This document shows positions 44,924 through 58,900 of a stretch of DNA of 64,000 bases, in pieces. The number at the start of each line of letters is the position of its first letter. Within the stretch, counting starts at the first letter, position 1. The DNA comes from Tanytarsus gracilentus. Lineage: Eukaryota > Arthropoda > Insecta > Diptera > Chironomidae. The stretch is from positions 558,001 through 622,000 of the forward strand of contig JAXRKN010000032.1 of assembly GCA_038502055.1 (NCBI GenBank), in the 5' to 3' direction. The translations under genes and the position numbers were made by a program. Below the pieces are notes generated by a model. That model did not search any database, was not told the DNA's origin, and was given only the letters and a program-made list of their open reading frames with translations.

Positions 44924-47900
44924 TTTTTTTTCTTTCATAAAACTACTTTATTAAATTTTCTCTCCTAACTAACTGCAAAATGGTTTGCGAGGATAAACTT
45001 GTTAATGAGGGTACTTATCGATGAGCTACAACCGCAGCCTCTTGATTGATGTAGGTGATGATATGAAAAAACTTTATCCTTTGCAATTTTCTTTTCTCGT
45101 TTTCACGTTGGCCTTTTTCACACTTTTTTTTTACCTATATTGATATTGCTGCAATTTCTATAAAATATCGGAAATGGACGAGTCGAAGAGAAAAAAATTG
45201 TGGATAGAGAAAAGGCACCTTGCTTCTCGTTTCACATCTCAAACAAAACTGAATATTATCGTCAAATGAGTGGATAAGGATCTGTGCGATAGCACGCCCC
45301 GAGGAAGATTAAGAAATTTAATATTTGCTGTTATCCTTTTTATACTTTTGTGAGCGTTGCACTACAGCTTCGGAGCGAAAATTTTTCTGCCGTTTATGCT
45401 CGACGTTTTCTATGAAAATAATATGTGTGATGATGAAGCTGCTCGCTTTTCCTCTTCTTCTTATTTTATTTTCATTCACCGTTTTTTGAATTGTGTTTAA
45501 ATTGCAAATATTTGATGACACATTGCTAGTATTTGCATGCATGTGTCGCTCGCGCACGCTTTTATCGCTCGTCCATTCTCTTTCATCATTCCGAAAATTT
45601 CGTTATGAATTGATAATGGACACAATTAAAAGTTCCTCCCTCGGGGTTATAACACGTTCACTACCAAAAATGATTTGTTTTCGTCCATTGCAAAATTAGA
45701 AGAAAGAAAATTTCATTAAAAAACCGCTGCTGTTGTCGTTTACAATAAATCACGCACAAAAAAATCGAAATAAAAGAAGGATCGGGTTTCAATATATATT
45801 TTTGTTCGATGCAGACAGTTACAAATTACTTTTACTCATTTCTAATTTTTTAAATCTCTAACGTAACAATAAAAATTTATTTAAGACTCAAACCATGTTG
45901 GATTATGCTAAGTTGTGTACCCACTAAAATTACAAAGTGACTAAAAATATTTTTGTGGTGGAAATTGATGGCGGGAAAACTAGCATTACCCTGCTGGATA
46001 TAATTTTTAATCAAATTAAACTCACAGAAGAAATTTCGAACTAATTAAAACTTTTCAACGCATTAATTTTCTCCCTTTTAAAAGTATAATTTTCATTGAT
46101 GCATAAGAAACGCCTTGACAACTATAAATTATAATTTGTAGAAAATTTAATTTACGCCATCGCACTTGATTATTACAATTTCTTTCTCTTGTGACTTCAG
46201 GATATCGAAAAGTCATAAAAATAAATCTCTTCCGTAAATTTTCTCGGGTCAATGAATAAAATTTGAAAAACCTACACACACGATGGTGTCACTTTAATTT
46301 TGGCTTTCTAATAAAAAGGTCACGTAAGGATTTATTTAATAAACAATGGAGGCAAATGGCTTCATCTTTCAAGTGAACCTTTTTTTTCACTCTCGAGTAT
46401 CCCCTTTTTATATGCTACACATTTTATGATAATGAGTTGGGAAGTTTAGGTTGATGTGTGCTTGAAGTATAGGTTAGATCTTGTAAATTGTTACAAATCC
46501 ACACGAACTTTGTCATTCGAGAGAGGTAGTTACAATTTATTATGCATTAAGAGTGATTCTCATCAAATTACGAGGGTGGTTTTGTTGTTGAATGACAAAA
46601 TTAGATACACTCAATACAACGTTTGCATTACACAAAAATGCTTTTATGTACATGAATTATCTCATTTTCTGTGATGATATTTATCGCAGCAAGAGAAATT
46701 GGAAGTGACTGAATAAATTTTTGTATTTTTTAGGGTTGCTAATATACTGCTAATTTTTTCCCCTTTAACTGAAAATAAATATGCTCACTTCATGCTGTTC
46801 AATTTTTATCTCGACACGAATGACGATGACGATCTGTTTCAAGTCCCTATTTGACAATTCAAATTATTGTTCTTTCTAAATGTTCTCAATTAGCTTTCAT
46901 CTCCTCTTATCTTGATATTGCATCAACATGTCTTTTAATAAAATTCACAGGGATTTAATTTCACATTAATGTGCCGAACAATAAGAGACTTGATTATCAT
47001 CATGTGGTTTAAAGTATGTAAATCTCTTACTGACTCATGCTCACATGACAAAATTTTCAACTTTTCCTCTCTTTCTCTTCAAAGTTTTCATTTTAATGCC
47101 TCTTCAAAAGAAATCCATTAGCTTGTGTTTCGGATGAGCAACTTTTACATTTTAAAACACGATAAAAGATTTTTCCGTTTTCGAATGTCCATTTGGAATT
47201 TTTTATTGCTCAAGACACAACTCGAGGGATTTGATTTCATTTTCAAGAAAAATTGAAAGAGATCGATTTCATTTTGCATTTAAATTAAAAAGTTTTTCCT
47301 AGTTACCTTTTCGATATTTTTTTTTGAAAATGCCGTTTACAAGAAAAATTTCCCATCAATTCTTTAATAGCATAATTTATCGCTTTTCCGCCAGTCGAGG
47401 AGGAAACATTTTGTTCAGAACTAAAGTCGGAAATTGACAAAAAAGTCAACTACTATAAAATCACAATAGCCACAACGTACATACAGCTCTGTAACAGCAT
47501 TATTTACTCTCTTTTTATGCCATTTGCGATACACAATGAGACAATTTTTCATGGAAATTTCCTCCGCTCTCTTTTAATTTTTCTACAGATATTATTTTGC
47601 AATAGAGAGAACATTTTATTCTCCAAAAAATTGCTTAATAAGAAATAAATGCTACAACTTTTATTACCAAACGCAAAATTAAAGGATTCGTAATGGTACA
47701 AATAAAATGTTCAGGACATAAAAGAAAGACATTCATATTAGCATAACAAACTTAGCCGTGAAGGAAATAAAATTTATTTCTACTTCTCTCGAGAATATTT
47801 CCGGTATTGATTTTTCAAAAATTGAAAAAGTATGTAATGCTACGGGGTTAAGAGGATGTTTATGAAAGATCGATGGCTATTTTTAAAGCGTGGTAAATTA

Positions 47901-48201
47901 AAAGGAATTAAAACAAACATAAAATGGCAATTTTCATTGTGGTTTTGTCACCACCCCTTCAATTTGCGGCGAGAGAGATTGAAATCTATTAGACAAACAA
48001 TTGCCACTTCTAAGAGGAACGGCAGCACAAATTAGACATGAGGAAGCATTATGACAAAAAATCGTGCTCTACACGTGACTTTTGTTATTTGACATTAGAG
48101 CATTAAGTGCATAAATGTGATTGCTGCTGCGATATGCTCTGCAAATAATTATTTATTTAATTTATTTACAAATAAATTTCCAAGCAAAAAAGTATTAACA
48201 T
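44924..48201. other. Upstream region of Tbh, no gene seen
   Basis: About 3.3 kb of AT-rich sequence upstream of Tbh, where a neuronal enhancer would be expected. Short open frames look random. No RNA gene or transposon recognised. Confidence 0.4.
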
Positions 48202-48501
48202 TTAATATGGTTTAAAGCGTTTTTGATGGACACTCAGAATACCAATTGGTTTAATCTTAAACTGGTGATCAGCATTTCGTTTTTGACTGAGGATAGCCTC
48301 GCTCGCTGTTGCACATTTTCTTCTTATTGAAAATGCTTTCGAGCTTGTCTTGACCTTTAATTTAAAGATCCGATCCTTAAAAAGAACATCTGCAATACTG
48401 TTAAATTCACGAAGAGTACAGTTCAGAGTCTACATAATAAATATTTGAGCTATCATTAAGGAATAAATTAAAATTTATGAATTTACCTTAGCGTGTTCCA
48501 T
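48202..48501 (-). CDS. Hypothetical small basic protein, 80 aa
   Basis: Exons 48501-48487 (MEHAK) and 48429-48202 join in phase 0 (GTAAAT...ATGTAG) to 80 aa: a conserved-looking start TLNCTLREFNSIADVLFKDR, then a strongly basic body (KLKVKTSSKAFSIRRK, HQKRFKPY). No signal or membrane span; predicted pI is high, so nucleic-acid or ribosome binding is possible. I do not recognise it. Support comes from the short start exon, good splice sites and protein-like composition; it is divergent from DDX31, about 450 bp apart. Confidence 0.5.
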
Positions 48502-48954
48502 GGTGGAGCAAAAAAAAATTACGAGACAAATTGATATTAAATATGTAGAGTAACGTTTAATTTTTAATATCAGCTAAATAATTTTAGACTTAATATTCCA
48601 CTAAAGGTTTAATTAACTCTTTCAGAATTACAAAAAATAATTATTTAATTTTAATTCAAGTCCAAAAGAACTCAGTTTCACGTGTGAGGTGAATTTGAAT
48701 TTTCTCACCACACGGGAAACAATCTTCAGTAATGTCACTACTAAAATATTTCCATTTATTTTTTTTTGAAAAACTATATTTTTATAATTATTGAAAAACT
48801 TAATTAAAATATGGTTCAAAAAATATGTTTACATAAAATTTGTAACGTATTTTTTGAATCTTTCCATTTTCACCACGAGCACGTTGTTTTTTGTTTACAA
48901 AAATATATAAGAAAAATTTTGTAAAAAGAATTTTTTAAATTTAATCAAGAAGAA
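48502..48954. promoter_or_regulatory. Divergent promoter region, 80-aa gene and DDX31
   Basis: About 450 bp, AT-rich, without a recognised TATA or factor site. Confidence 0.35.
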
Positions 48955-51900
48955 ATGGCTCTTTTACTAAATATCATAACTAATAATGATACTAAGGATA
49001 ACGAGAAGGTGAGGAAATAAAAGTACATTAGCGTTAAACAATATTAATTGTGATTTAATTTTTTTAAAGCAAAATGATGAATTTCATTACTCTGGCTCGG
49101 GATTTTCATTTGAATTTAAAGACAAGGAGCAAGGCAAAGCTCAGGTTTTAAGGAAAAAAACATTATCTAAAGTTGAAAGGACAAAAGCTTCATCAAGTGA
49201 TTTCAAGTTAATAAATGAAAAATCACCAACCGCTCAATCGAAGATAAGGAAAAAAGAAGAAGATAAACCATCAGTCGTGCCAGCAGAAGTATTGGAGTTT
49301 CCTAAAGCACTACCAGTATTTGATTTTGTTGATGACGAGTCGAAAAAATCGAAGAAAAAGAAAAAGAAAAATGCAAATCCAGAAATAAGGGATTATGTCA
49401 AGGAGGCTCAAAAAATGCCGGAACCACCGAAAGAACGCAAAAAAGTTCCAAAAGCTAAATTCTCTAAAGTTTCCAATCCATTTCCTAATGATCCGTCAAA
49501 AAAAGTGCAGAAACAAGAATCAAAACAGCAAAAGGGCGAAGATAAAAAAGTGGCAGGCTCAAAATTGTCGGCAGAAGAGGAAGTTCAAAGCAAAAACTCG
49601 AGTGTATTTACGGTGGAAAGTGTCGATTCATTAAAAATTCATCCGCACTCCATTAAGAACATGAAAGAAGTGTTAAATTTCCATAAATTAACACACGTTC
49701 AACAGAAATCCCTACCGCCAGCTCTCGATGGCAAGGATCTGCTGATAAGATCGGCAACAGGATCTGGAAAAACATTGACATATGCGCTTCCGATTGTAGA
49801 AAGATTACAGCGCATTCAGCCAAAATTAAATCGTTCACAGGGGTTGCATGCATTGGTTATTGTGCCGACACGTGAACTTTGCGTACAAACTTATGAATTG
49901 TTTGTGAAATTAGTAAAACCATTCACATGGCTGGTACCGGGATATTTGAGCGGTGGCGAGAAAAGAAAAAGCGAAAAAGCAAGACTAAAAAATGGCATTA
50001 CCATCCTTATATCGACACCTGGAAGACTTTGTGATCACTTGATGCATACAGAATCCTTAAAGTTGGATAAAGTTGAAATTTTTGTGCTCGACGAAGCGGA
50101 TAGGTTGTTGGAACTTGGCTATGAGAATGATGTTAAAAAAGTTGTCGATACAATCTCGGCACATAGTGAAAAGGGCAACAAAGCCATTCAAACAATTCTC
50201 CTTTCGGCAACTCTGACAGCTAAAGTAAAACAATTGGCCGGATTGACTCTTGAAAGTCCAGTTTGTGTTGACAATGAAAATGTGGAAACGATTAAAGATA
50301 TGCTAGAGAACGATGAACTAGACGAAAACATTACGATTCCGTCGGGAATAGAGCAAACATATTTTATGATACCGCCGAAATTACGTTTTGCAGTGCTATG
50401 CTCTCTATTGGTTCAGAAAATATCCAGTGGTGCACGAAAGATATTAATATTCTTCCCAACGCAACACGTTGTTGATTATCATTATGACATTCTCGTTGAG
50501 TTTCTCACACAGCCATTCACCAGAAAGCCAAAAACAGCACAATCCTATTTGAATAATGCTGATGAAAGCGACGAAGATATACACGAGATGCTAAATGAGC
50601 AAGAGAGTGATGAAGATGAGAGTGAGGAAAATATTTGGCTTCCGCATGTGACGCTCTTCAAGTAATTCCTAATAAGTTCCTTAATTTCATTACATCCACT
50701 CATGAATTAAACATTTAAATTTTATCTATTCACATAGGCTCTTTGGATCGATGACACAAATTGAGAGAGTTTCCGTGTTTCGCGAATTTAAAGCTTGCAA
50801 ATCAGGAATTCTTTTGTGTACCGATGTTGCTGGTAAATTGAAACACCTTTCATTAACCAGTGCTGTTGCAAATATATTAATTTTATTTCTAATCTAGCTC
50901 GTGGACTAGATGTCCCGCAATTGGATTTAGTCATTCAATATTCAGCGCCACAAGAACTCTGTAACTATTATCATAGAATTGGACGTACAGCAAGAGCAGG
51001 TGCTAAAGGATCTGCAATAATTTTTCTCACGAGGAATGAGGAAAAATTTATTGAGCTTTTAAAATCGAAAAATGTTGAGTAAGTATTTAAAACTTAAAAA
51101 TGCTATATAATTTTATCGTTCGGTTTTTCAAACAGAATAAACGAAAATGACTACACAAAATCTTTGAGAGAGGTTAAACTGCCCAACTTAGACATTCGAG
51201 TTTATGAGGAGAAAATCGTAAAGCTGCAACGAAAGTTGGAAGATTTGCTGAATGACGATGAGGAACTACGAATGAAAGCGTCGAGAGGTGAGATGAAAAA
51301 ATAATTTTTATTTTCCACAATTTTGTCAGTGATTGCAAGAGCGTAAAAGATTTAATTTAGAATTGAGCACATTTCTTTATTTTACAACCCTCCTGAAAAA
51401 AGAGAGCCAATTATGGAGGCGAGAAGAAAATGTTTAACACAATTTTACGAATCCCGCCACCATAACCATTTGTTCGTTTCTCTTATAAGAGTTACTTCTG
51501 CGCACAAAAATCTGTTGACATTTTATTCAGTGACATATTATCATGCATGATATTAGGACTCATTTAGGGTGTTAGAAACGCAATGAAGCGATTTATTAAG
51601 TTTGAATAAATGTGAAGCCTCACACATTTTCTTGTTAAAACGCTAATGCGATAAAAGTTGTGCATTAACTCAAAATGACCTCAAGCTATTTTAGCGATTA
51701 GTCTTGAATCAATGATTTTCAATAGATTCACATTGCACTTAACATGAGCAGAGTGAGCTACTTAATTCCCTATATCAAATTCTAATCTGCTCAATAATCC
51801 TCGTACATGTTGACTTATTAAATTAAAGTCTAAATTCGACAATCATGTACACGCTTGCTACTTTTTTTAAAATACGCTCATTTTCACGACTTCCAGAATT

Positions 51901-52968
51901 AACGACACTTGATGAAAAATTCAAACGAATAATTGCATGGCAAAGCTAAGAAATTCTCCCTCTGACTTTACGGTTCTTAAAATTGACGTCGTCCACATAA
52001 TTGCTTGTTTCAATAAAACACTTCAACACATTCATCAATCTTTTTTCCGATTCAACTCAATTTCAAATTTTGCCTTATTGTGTTACGCATCAAGAAGGGG
52101 TGAAAATGCATGAGGGGTGATTTTTGTAGGACTCAATTGTATACATATCTGATTTATTAATAATCATTGGAAGTTTTCAATCCCTTACACGAGGAAACAA
52201 TTTCAATTTGTATATGTAATTTCATTTATTCTCACATTCTATGTCAATTGAGGTTTTTACAGCACTTGACGTGAAAAATGACGAAAACCTTCGATTTAAT
52301 TTTAATACATGGCAATTTACCCCTAATTTTAAGTCTATAAAATAAATAATAGCTCTCTATATTGCGAGTCAAGTGATACTTATAGACTTTGAATGACCAC
52401 ATTAAGTGTGCCATTGAAATGTAGCAGCAATCTTGAGAGGGTTTTAGCATAAGTTACATTGAAACATACTTTTCGTGCTCATTTCACGGTTGCAAATTGC
52501 TAAAAATAATTAATGTGGGAAAATGTCCTCATAAAAGAAGTGTCGAGAGTACTTAAAAAGGCAAATTTTATTTCCAGCATTTACATCATGGATCTGCTAT
52601 TATAAAACATTCTCAAAGGAACTCCGGCATATGTTTAATTTACGTGAGATTCATATGGGCCACCTCGCCAATAATTTTGGTCTCCGCGATGCACCGAAAG
52701 CAATTGTCAAGCAGCACTCACAAACTGATGAAGTGAAAAAAGAGAGGTAAATTATTTTAACGCTTTTCAGAGTATTTAACTAGGATTTAATTTGATTAGG
52801 AACAAAAATTTCGATTTTACTCACCGAGTTCACGTTCCGCGAGGCGACCAGAGCTCTATCAATCGCTTGAAGCGAAAATATGGAGACTTTTCGAAGACAA
52901 ATTTTGGAAAAGTTTCAAAGATATCAGAATTCGATAGCGGCTTGGAGGTGAAAAAGAAAAGGAAGTGA
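48955..52968 (+). CDS. DDX31: DDX31/Dbp7-type DEAD-box RNA helicase
   Basis: Seven exons: 48955-49008, 49070-50661, 50738-50832, 50898-51078, 51136-51287, 52578-52746, 52800-52968; 803 aa. Motifs in order: Q-region THVQQKSLPPAL, Walker A ATGSGKT (about 247-253), PTREL, STPGRL, DEAD (about 359-362), SAT (about 397-399), ATDVAARGLD-type LCTDVAARGLDVP, and HRIGRTARAG. The C-terminal AFTSWICYYKTFSKELRHMF, then HMGHLANNFGLRDAP, is the DDX31/DDX18-type extension. A Lys-rich N-terminus and an acidic insert (DESDEDIHEML...QESDEDESEE) between motifs are typical of nucleolar helicases. It acts in 60S ribosome assembly. The last large intron is 1.29 kb; the others are short. Confidence 0.93.
51288..52577 (+). 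other. DDX31 intron 5
   Basis: 1.29-kb AT-rich intron, much larger than its neighbours. I looked for a nested gene, tRNA or snoRNA box motifs and found none I can support. Confidence 0.4.
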
Positions 52969-55900
52969 GGTGATTAACTCGGCTAAGTGCCTTAATTATT
53001 TCTACCATCTTATTGCATCGCTTGTTAATATATGTATATGGAGAAAAAGCTCAGAACGAAAATGATTTTCTCTTATTAATAAAATAAAACTTGATTGAAT
53101 TTCATGTTTTTCAAACGGCAACAATGGATCTTTTATGAAGTGGTAACGAGATCGTAATCGCCTCCATATCTCTCTCATACTCGTCTCTAACAATACAGAA
53201 ATGATTCCTTAATTTATTGTTAAAAGTCTTTGATGACTGCTTGCTTGAACTTAAAAATTAATTCTACTTTCTTGTGTTCGTATCATTTCGATGAGGTTAG
53301 AAAAAACTCACTATTATGATTGCTGTTCATAATGATCGGAAAGTTCAACGCAATGCACTATAGAGAGAGAGAGAGCGAGGAGTAAATGAGGTAATTTATG
53401 TATTTTTAATTTCATTCTCAATCGGACGTTCTCCTTTCCTAATCCCTTCTCATCATCATTCATCAAACAACTTTGCGATGTGTTCATCATAAAAATAATT
53501 TTAATAGCTATTGAATTGATTGGAAACACCTCTCTCTCACTCTAACTCTCAACAAACACCCCGTAAAGAGGCTAAACTCCATAAAAATGAGTCTCTTTAA
53601 GTATACGAGGCATGCTCGTCTCCGTCTTAAATAGCCATAAAAATGTGGCTTCAAGAAGAAAAACTAGTGTGAGTTATCCAACAACGAAAATAGGAGTTAA
53701 TTTACACCAAGCAACGGCAGCTACAGCACTCGAAATAGAAAATCGATCATTAAGCTAATAATAATTGTTACAATCCATCGATGATAAATGATTTATTGAA
53801 AGCTGAGCTATTTTCTAATACGCAGCAGCACATGTGAGTGAGAGAGAGAGTGCACAATGGAGTAGCCAGATATAATCATCGGTTAGATTGATCAAAATTG
53901 TATTTAAAAAGTTTGAATTTAACGCTCGAGATGTTTGATAAAAGAAGAAGTGAGGAATCGCGCGTCGAGAAAGAAAAATATTTTTTAAAGAGTGACCAGT
54001 AGATTTTATATGAAAATCAACACGAATCGATGAATGTTAAATTTAAAAATCAGGTCTACGAATGGTCAGCCTATAGGACAATGTCTTGTTGAAATAACTC
54101 ATCAATCTTTATTCTTTTCTCTCTCTGTCGGAATATATGATCCAAAATTATATCAACGAGAGAGCAAATAATTGGATGGACAGGATGTAGAAGCACGGCC
54201 CTCTCATATTATAATACATATAAGATGAAGAGAAAAAAAGGTTGACGCTATAATAATGACTCTGCAATTACACAGACGATCTTGCATGCACAATGTACGA
54301 TGATTCAGTAAAATCAGTTGTGCGACATAAAAAATCCATTCATATCATACACGTGGAATTCAATTATCGAGGGCCTAGAGATTAAATGTAGTTGATATTT
54401 TCAATTAAAGTGGTAAAAGCTGTTCATGAATGGATGATTTGGGTAATTACGATGAAAGATTACTTTTCATTACAGGAGCGCTCTGGCTTTTCATATTTCG
54501 AGAGTTACAAAATCATTTCACTCTTCATGACTTCATCATCTCAACGCAAGATTGTGTCTTTGTTTGACATTCTCAACACGTGAAATATTTTATCTTCTCT
54601 CTTCATTCATAAAGGCTTCAAATTTCATGCTAAAAATTCTGTCAACCATGGCAAATGTGATCATTTCATAATCTCACAAAATCATGTATCATTTCCACAT
54701 CATTGTAAGGATTCACTCACATCGTCGATGACTATACTGAATTTCACTTGTTGCGAAAAAAAATAGATCATCATTTTTTCTTCGCTCTCAATAACATGTA
54801 ATAAATATGAGTATCATCTAATATTAATTTGATATCGCATTGCCTAATTTTTATGGGTGGTCTACATGTCACTTAGATGAACGGTGTCGCTGATGGACGG
54901 GTATAAGAAAGAGAGCGGGAAAATGAGTTTTTAAAATATTCATTGAGTGAAATAAAAATGTGTGCGGTTAATCAACATTCGACGCGTAGCTTGGTCTACC
55001 ACGACGCTGATGACCAGAATATAATAATGTTAATTACCGACAGTTGAAAATTTATTCTTCTCAAATTGCGCAGTAATGTGATTTAATTACAAACTCGACT
55101 CTTTGGTGTGTGGGATTTTTTTCATATAGTTGTGTCCAATTTTTTCCATTTGATGGCACACTAAAATTGACTCAAAATTTTATGCTTTAACTAATGCAAA
55201 TGTTGATCGATATCTGCGCGTCTTGTACAATTAAACATCGTGTCACACATACACATTTATACCAAGATAGTTTTACATGCATGGGAAGCGATTATTATTT
55301 TGATATTAATGGATAATTTGATACCAATTAGCGACACGGGAACACGAGAAAAAAACGGTAACTCAATGCCGAGCGAGATGTGATATTTACCTCCTGCAGG
55401 TGAATTTAGATCTCGCTCAACATACAGCTACAGTTTCATTACTCACGCCTTAATTGAGCTTTTAATTCACATTCAAATGGTGAGAAAGTCGCACTCAAAA
55501 TTTCCCTCAGGGTTTGAAAAGAGCACTACTTAGCTTCATTCACAAAGCCATTTGGGCATTAGCATAATTCATTTTATCATAATTTAAGTACATTCAAGTT
55601 AATTGAAGCATGAAAATTATAATGACATTTTTACGTGTTTTTCTAAACTTTTTTCTCCGCTATTATTTTTTATCATGATGTTTAATTTTTTTTTGTTATA
55701 GGATTAGAAGCATGGCGGAAAATTTGAGGACACATTTTTTAGCATGATGCAAGATTTTTATCGATCAATCAAGATAAATAATATTTTTTTGGAACACACC
55801 CACAGGAATGCTCAAGTGACAAAATGAAATTCATGCAAATTGAAGTTTCAAACATATTTTCTTTTTCCTTTTTCCTCGACGTGTCAAATCTATTCGAGAA

Positions 55901-58900
55901 TGATTTATCATGATGAATTTCTCTGAGGTAATGCGAGAAAAGAAACTTGAAAGAAATAAAAAAAATTTCCTTAGAGATCTCATTTTTTTATAGCCGAGGG
56001 TTTTATAGAAATACTTTTTTATGCAAAGTGTGCTGAAAGGGAAACTCATAATTGCACGCTTTCATGCCTATGATGAAAATAAGAGACGGAAGTGTCGTCG
56101 TCGTTCCTTTTTGTCCGTTTCTTAATTTCACTTAAATTGGCAATCTCGAAAAAAAAACTTGACGCTCAACATAGGTCGGATCATGTCGTGTTGATATTGA
56201 CTCAAAAAATTTGATATTTCATTTAACGTCGACGATGATGACGAAGGGACCACACACAAATTATTAAAATTTGATTCATAAGCTGTTAATTCGTTTAAAA
56301 GCAACATTCCCTCAACCGAAATGCATTTCTTCTTTGAATTCTTTCTTTTTCTCTGGTATTGAAGGGGTAAAAAATATTAATGAGATTCTGAGAGATGAAG
56401 CTACCGCGATATTAATTTTTTTCCCTTAATATGTTTGATTTTTGATCCCAACTTTTTTCATCTGTATGAGTGCCGGTGCGCTTTGTCTTTGCTGTGGAGA
56501 TTAACCGCAAGGTCGATGCAAGAAATTATCTTAAAACCAAACAAACTTCTACGATTGACAGCGTCTCATCAGCATCATAATCATCATGATTGAATAAATT
56601 GACTCGGTAACTTCCAAGAGGGAGAAAAAGAATTGAAATGCAGGCGCCACTTTTTGCACAAAAATAAATTTGCCTGATTGTTCTGCCGATTCATCTCATT
56701 CATGAGAGAGAGAGAGAGAGAGAAGCCACATCAATTGCGGTTGTGATTTAAATTTCAGTCTCATTCCATCTCATATTGTTTGTTACAAGTCAACGCATTA
56801 GAGACAACTTTATTTTACAATCTAATTAAATGGCATTTTCCCATAGAAGTGACACAAAGTAATGGAGGCAGGGTATTTAGTAGTTAGCACGAAATACCTT
56901 GCTGCCTTTTGACCAATCTACATTTAAATTAAATTAATTGCACCAATTTATGTGCCACTTATTATTATTATTTACCACAGCACTCACTCAAAGCTGTATT
57001 CACGCACTCGCAACAACAATTCGCCGCCTTAGCGGATGTTAAATTAAAAGCCAAAAAATGCTTCCAATTCCACAATGAAGCGCGAGCGAGTAAAGAAAAT
57101 TATGTAAAACTTAAATAATTTTGTTCGACGCTAAACAGGAACGGAATTAGCTATGAAGCTATTGTTAATTTTTTCGAGTACTTAATAATTATTGTTTACA
57201 AGCCAGCTGATGATTTCACGTGAATTCAACATCGTAATTTCATTTTTTTTTCATAGCAAGGTAGTTCAGTAGGAAATTCTCACGTTTAAAACTCTGTTTT
57301 ATGCAAAAATGAATTTAATAGCTTCGCTCTATATTATTTTCCGACAGCACGTTTACTGGCTGAAAAGTCTCACATTCCAAACATAGCATTTTTGCGATTA
57401 AATTCTTAGAATTCTTTACTTAGTAATTTCCGCGGTATTTAAATTTTTTGACATTACTCCCAGAGCTTGAATTTAAAAATAAAACTGTTATCACTGAAAA
57501 CAATCTGCATGCTGTTCTCATGCATGTAATTTTATTCAATTAAAATCAACTCTTATCATCGTTTCACATTGCGCATTTAAATGATCATGCCGTGAGGGAA
57601 TTGCACATATTATTGGCGACCAGTAATGCCATGCCTCGAAGCTAGTTGCGCTCGTGAAGGAGAAAAACATTTTTCTTACTATAGTTTTACTGTGGCATTA
57701 CAAGGATCAAAAGGTTCAAAAATATTATTCATTAATTTAAAAACGTGCATTCTTTAAGTGCAACGTGGCAATTTCAACCATGATCGAGTTGGAAATGCTT
57801 ATAATAGAGAAAATTTATCGTTGGTCTGCCTCTAAAGAAACGACTTGAAAAATCATAAGTAATTGAAAATTCGTGATTTATTTGAAGAGCACGAATTTCC
57901 CTCCGAGCCATATATGTTGAGAGAGCTTCAAATTAAATCCTGTAATTTTAGGAGATGGCAGCAACGATTCGATAAATTGCAATTCGTCATTTCATCAAAG
58001 AAGGCATGTTGAGTAGAATTGCAATTTTATTTTGATTATACGCGTCTTCAAAATGTCGTGAAAGAGAAAAATCGCAAAAATGATCGTTTCCTTTCGAGAC
58101 TTGCATGAGTCGAAATTCAAAGGTCGCTATTAATTTCCATTTTGTTTCATCGCCTTCAAAACCCTTGGTTCATTGATGATTTTTTTTTCGGTGCAGCCGC
58201 CCAGGTAAGATGATGATAATAATAATAGAGTTGTCTCATATTGATGATGACACGGAACATAAAGAAGGAGAGAGAACAAAAAAAAATCGCAAAACCCACT
58301 CAAGTTTGCATATATACGAATTAATGTACCAATTTCGTTAATCATAAGTTATGTGTGTGTGTGCAGGAGAAAAAAGATTCATGATTGCAAAATGCATCAC
58401 TTGATGCTGCCCTCATACACGAAAGAGAAGACATTCATTGCCATTTTTCTTCTTTGGCTCTTTTTTATGCACACATGGTTATTAATGCTGCATTTAACTT
58501 GTTTCTCTCTCTCTCTTTCCAAATGTGATTATTACCAGTTATTAATAATTATTGCATTCGACAATTTTTTTTGCCTTTCTGCTCTCCTTCTTGACACACA
58601 CAAAAGCTGCTATTGGAGATATTTATTTTATTTTTTAACTTCACAGCACCATCATCAGCGTTGATCGATCTCCTGGCTGAAATGGAACATGATTGTAAGT
58701 TAGAGCGACGAAAGAAAGAAAATTATTGAGTTGACTTTGCAAATGGCTGTTATACCGGAGTGATTGCGATAAGAGTTCGCAATATAAAAAAACTTCAAAA
58801 TGGCTACTCACAATTGTTGAGTTTACATGAGTTGATGAGGCGTAAGTAATTATACTTAATATATAATTTTTAAGATAACCAAACGGGTTTAAACTACCTG

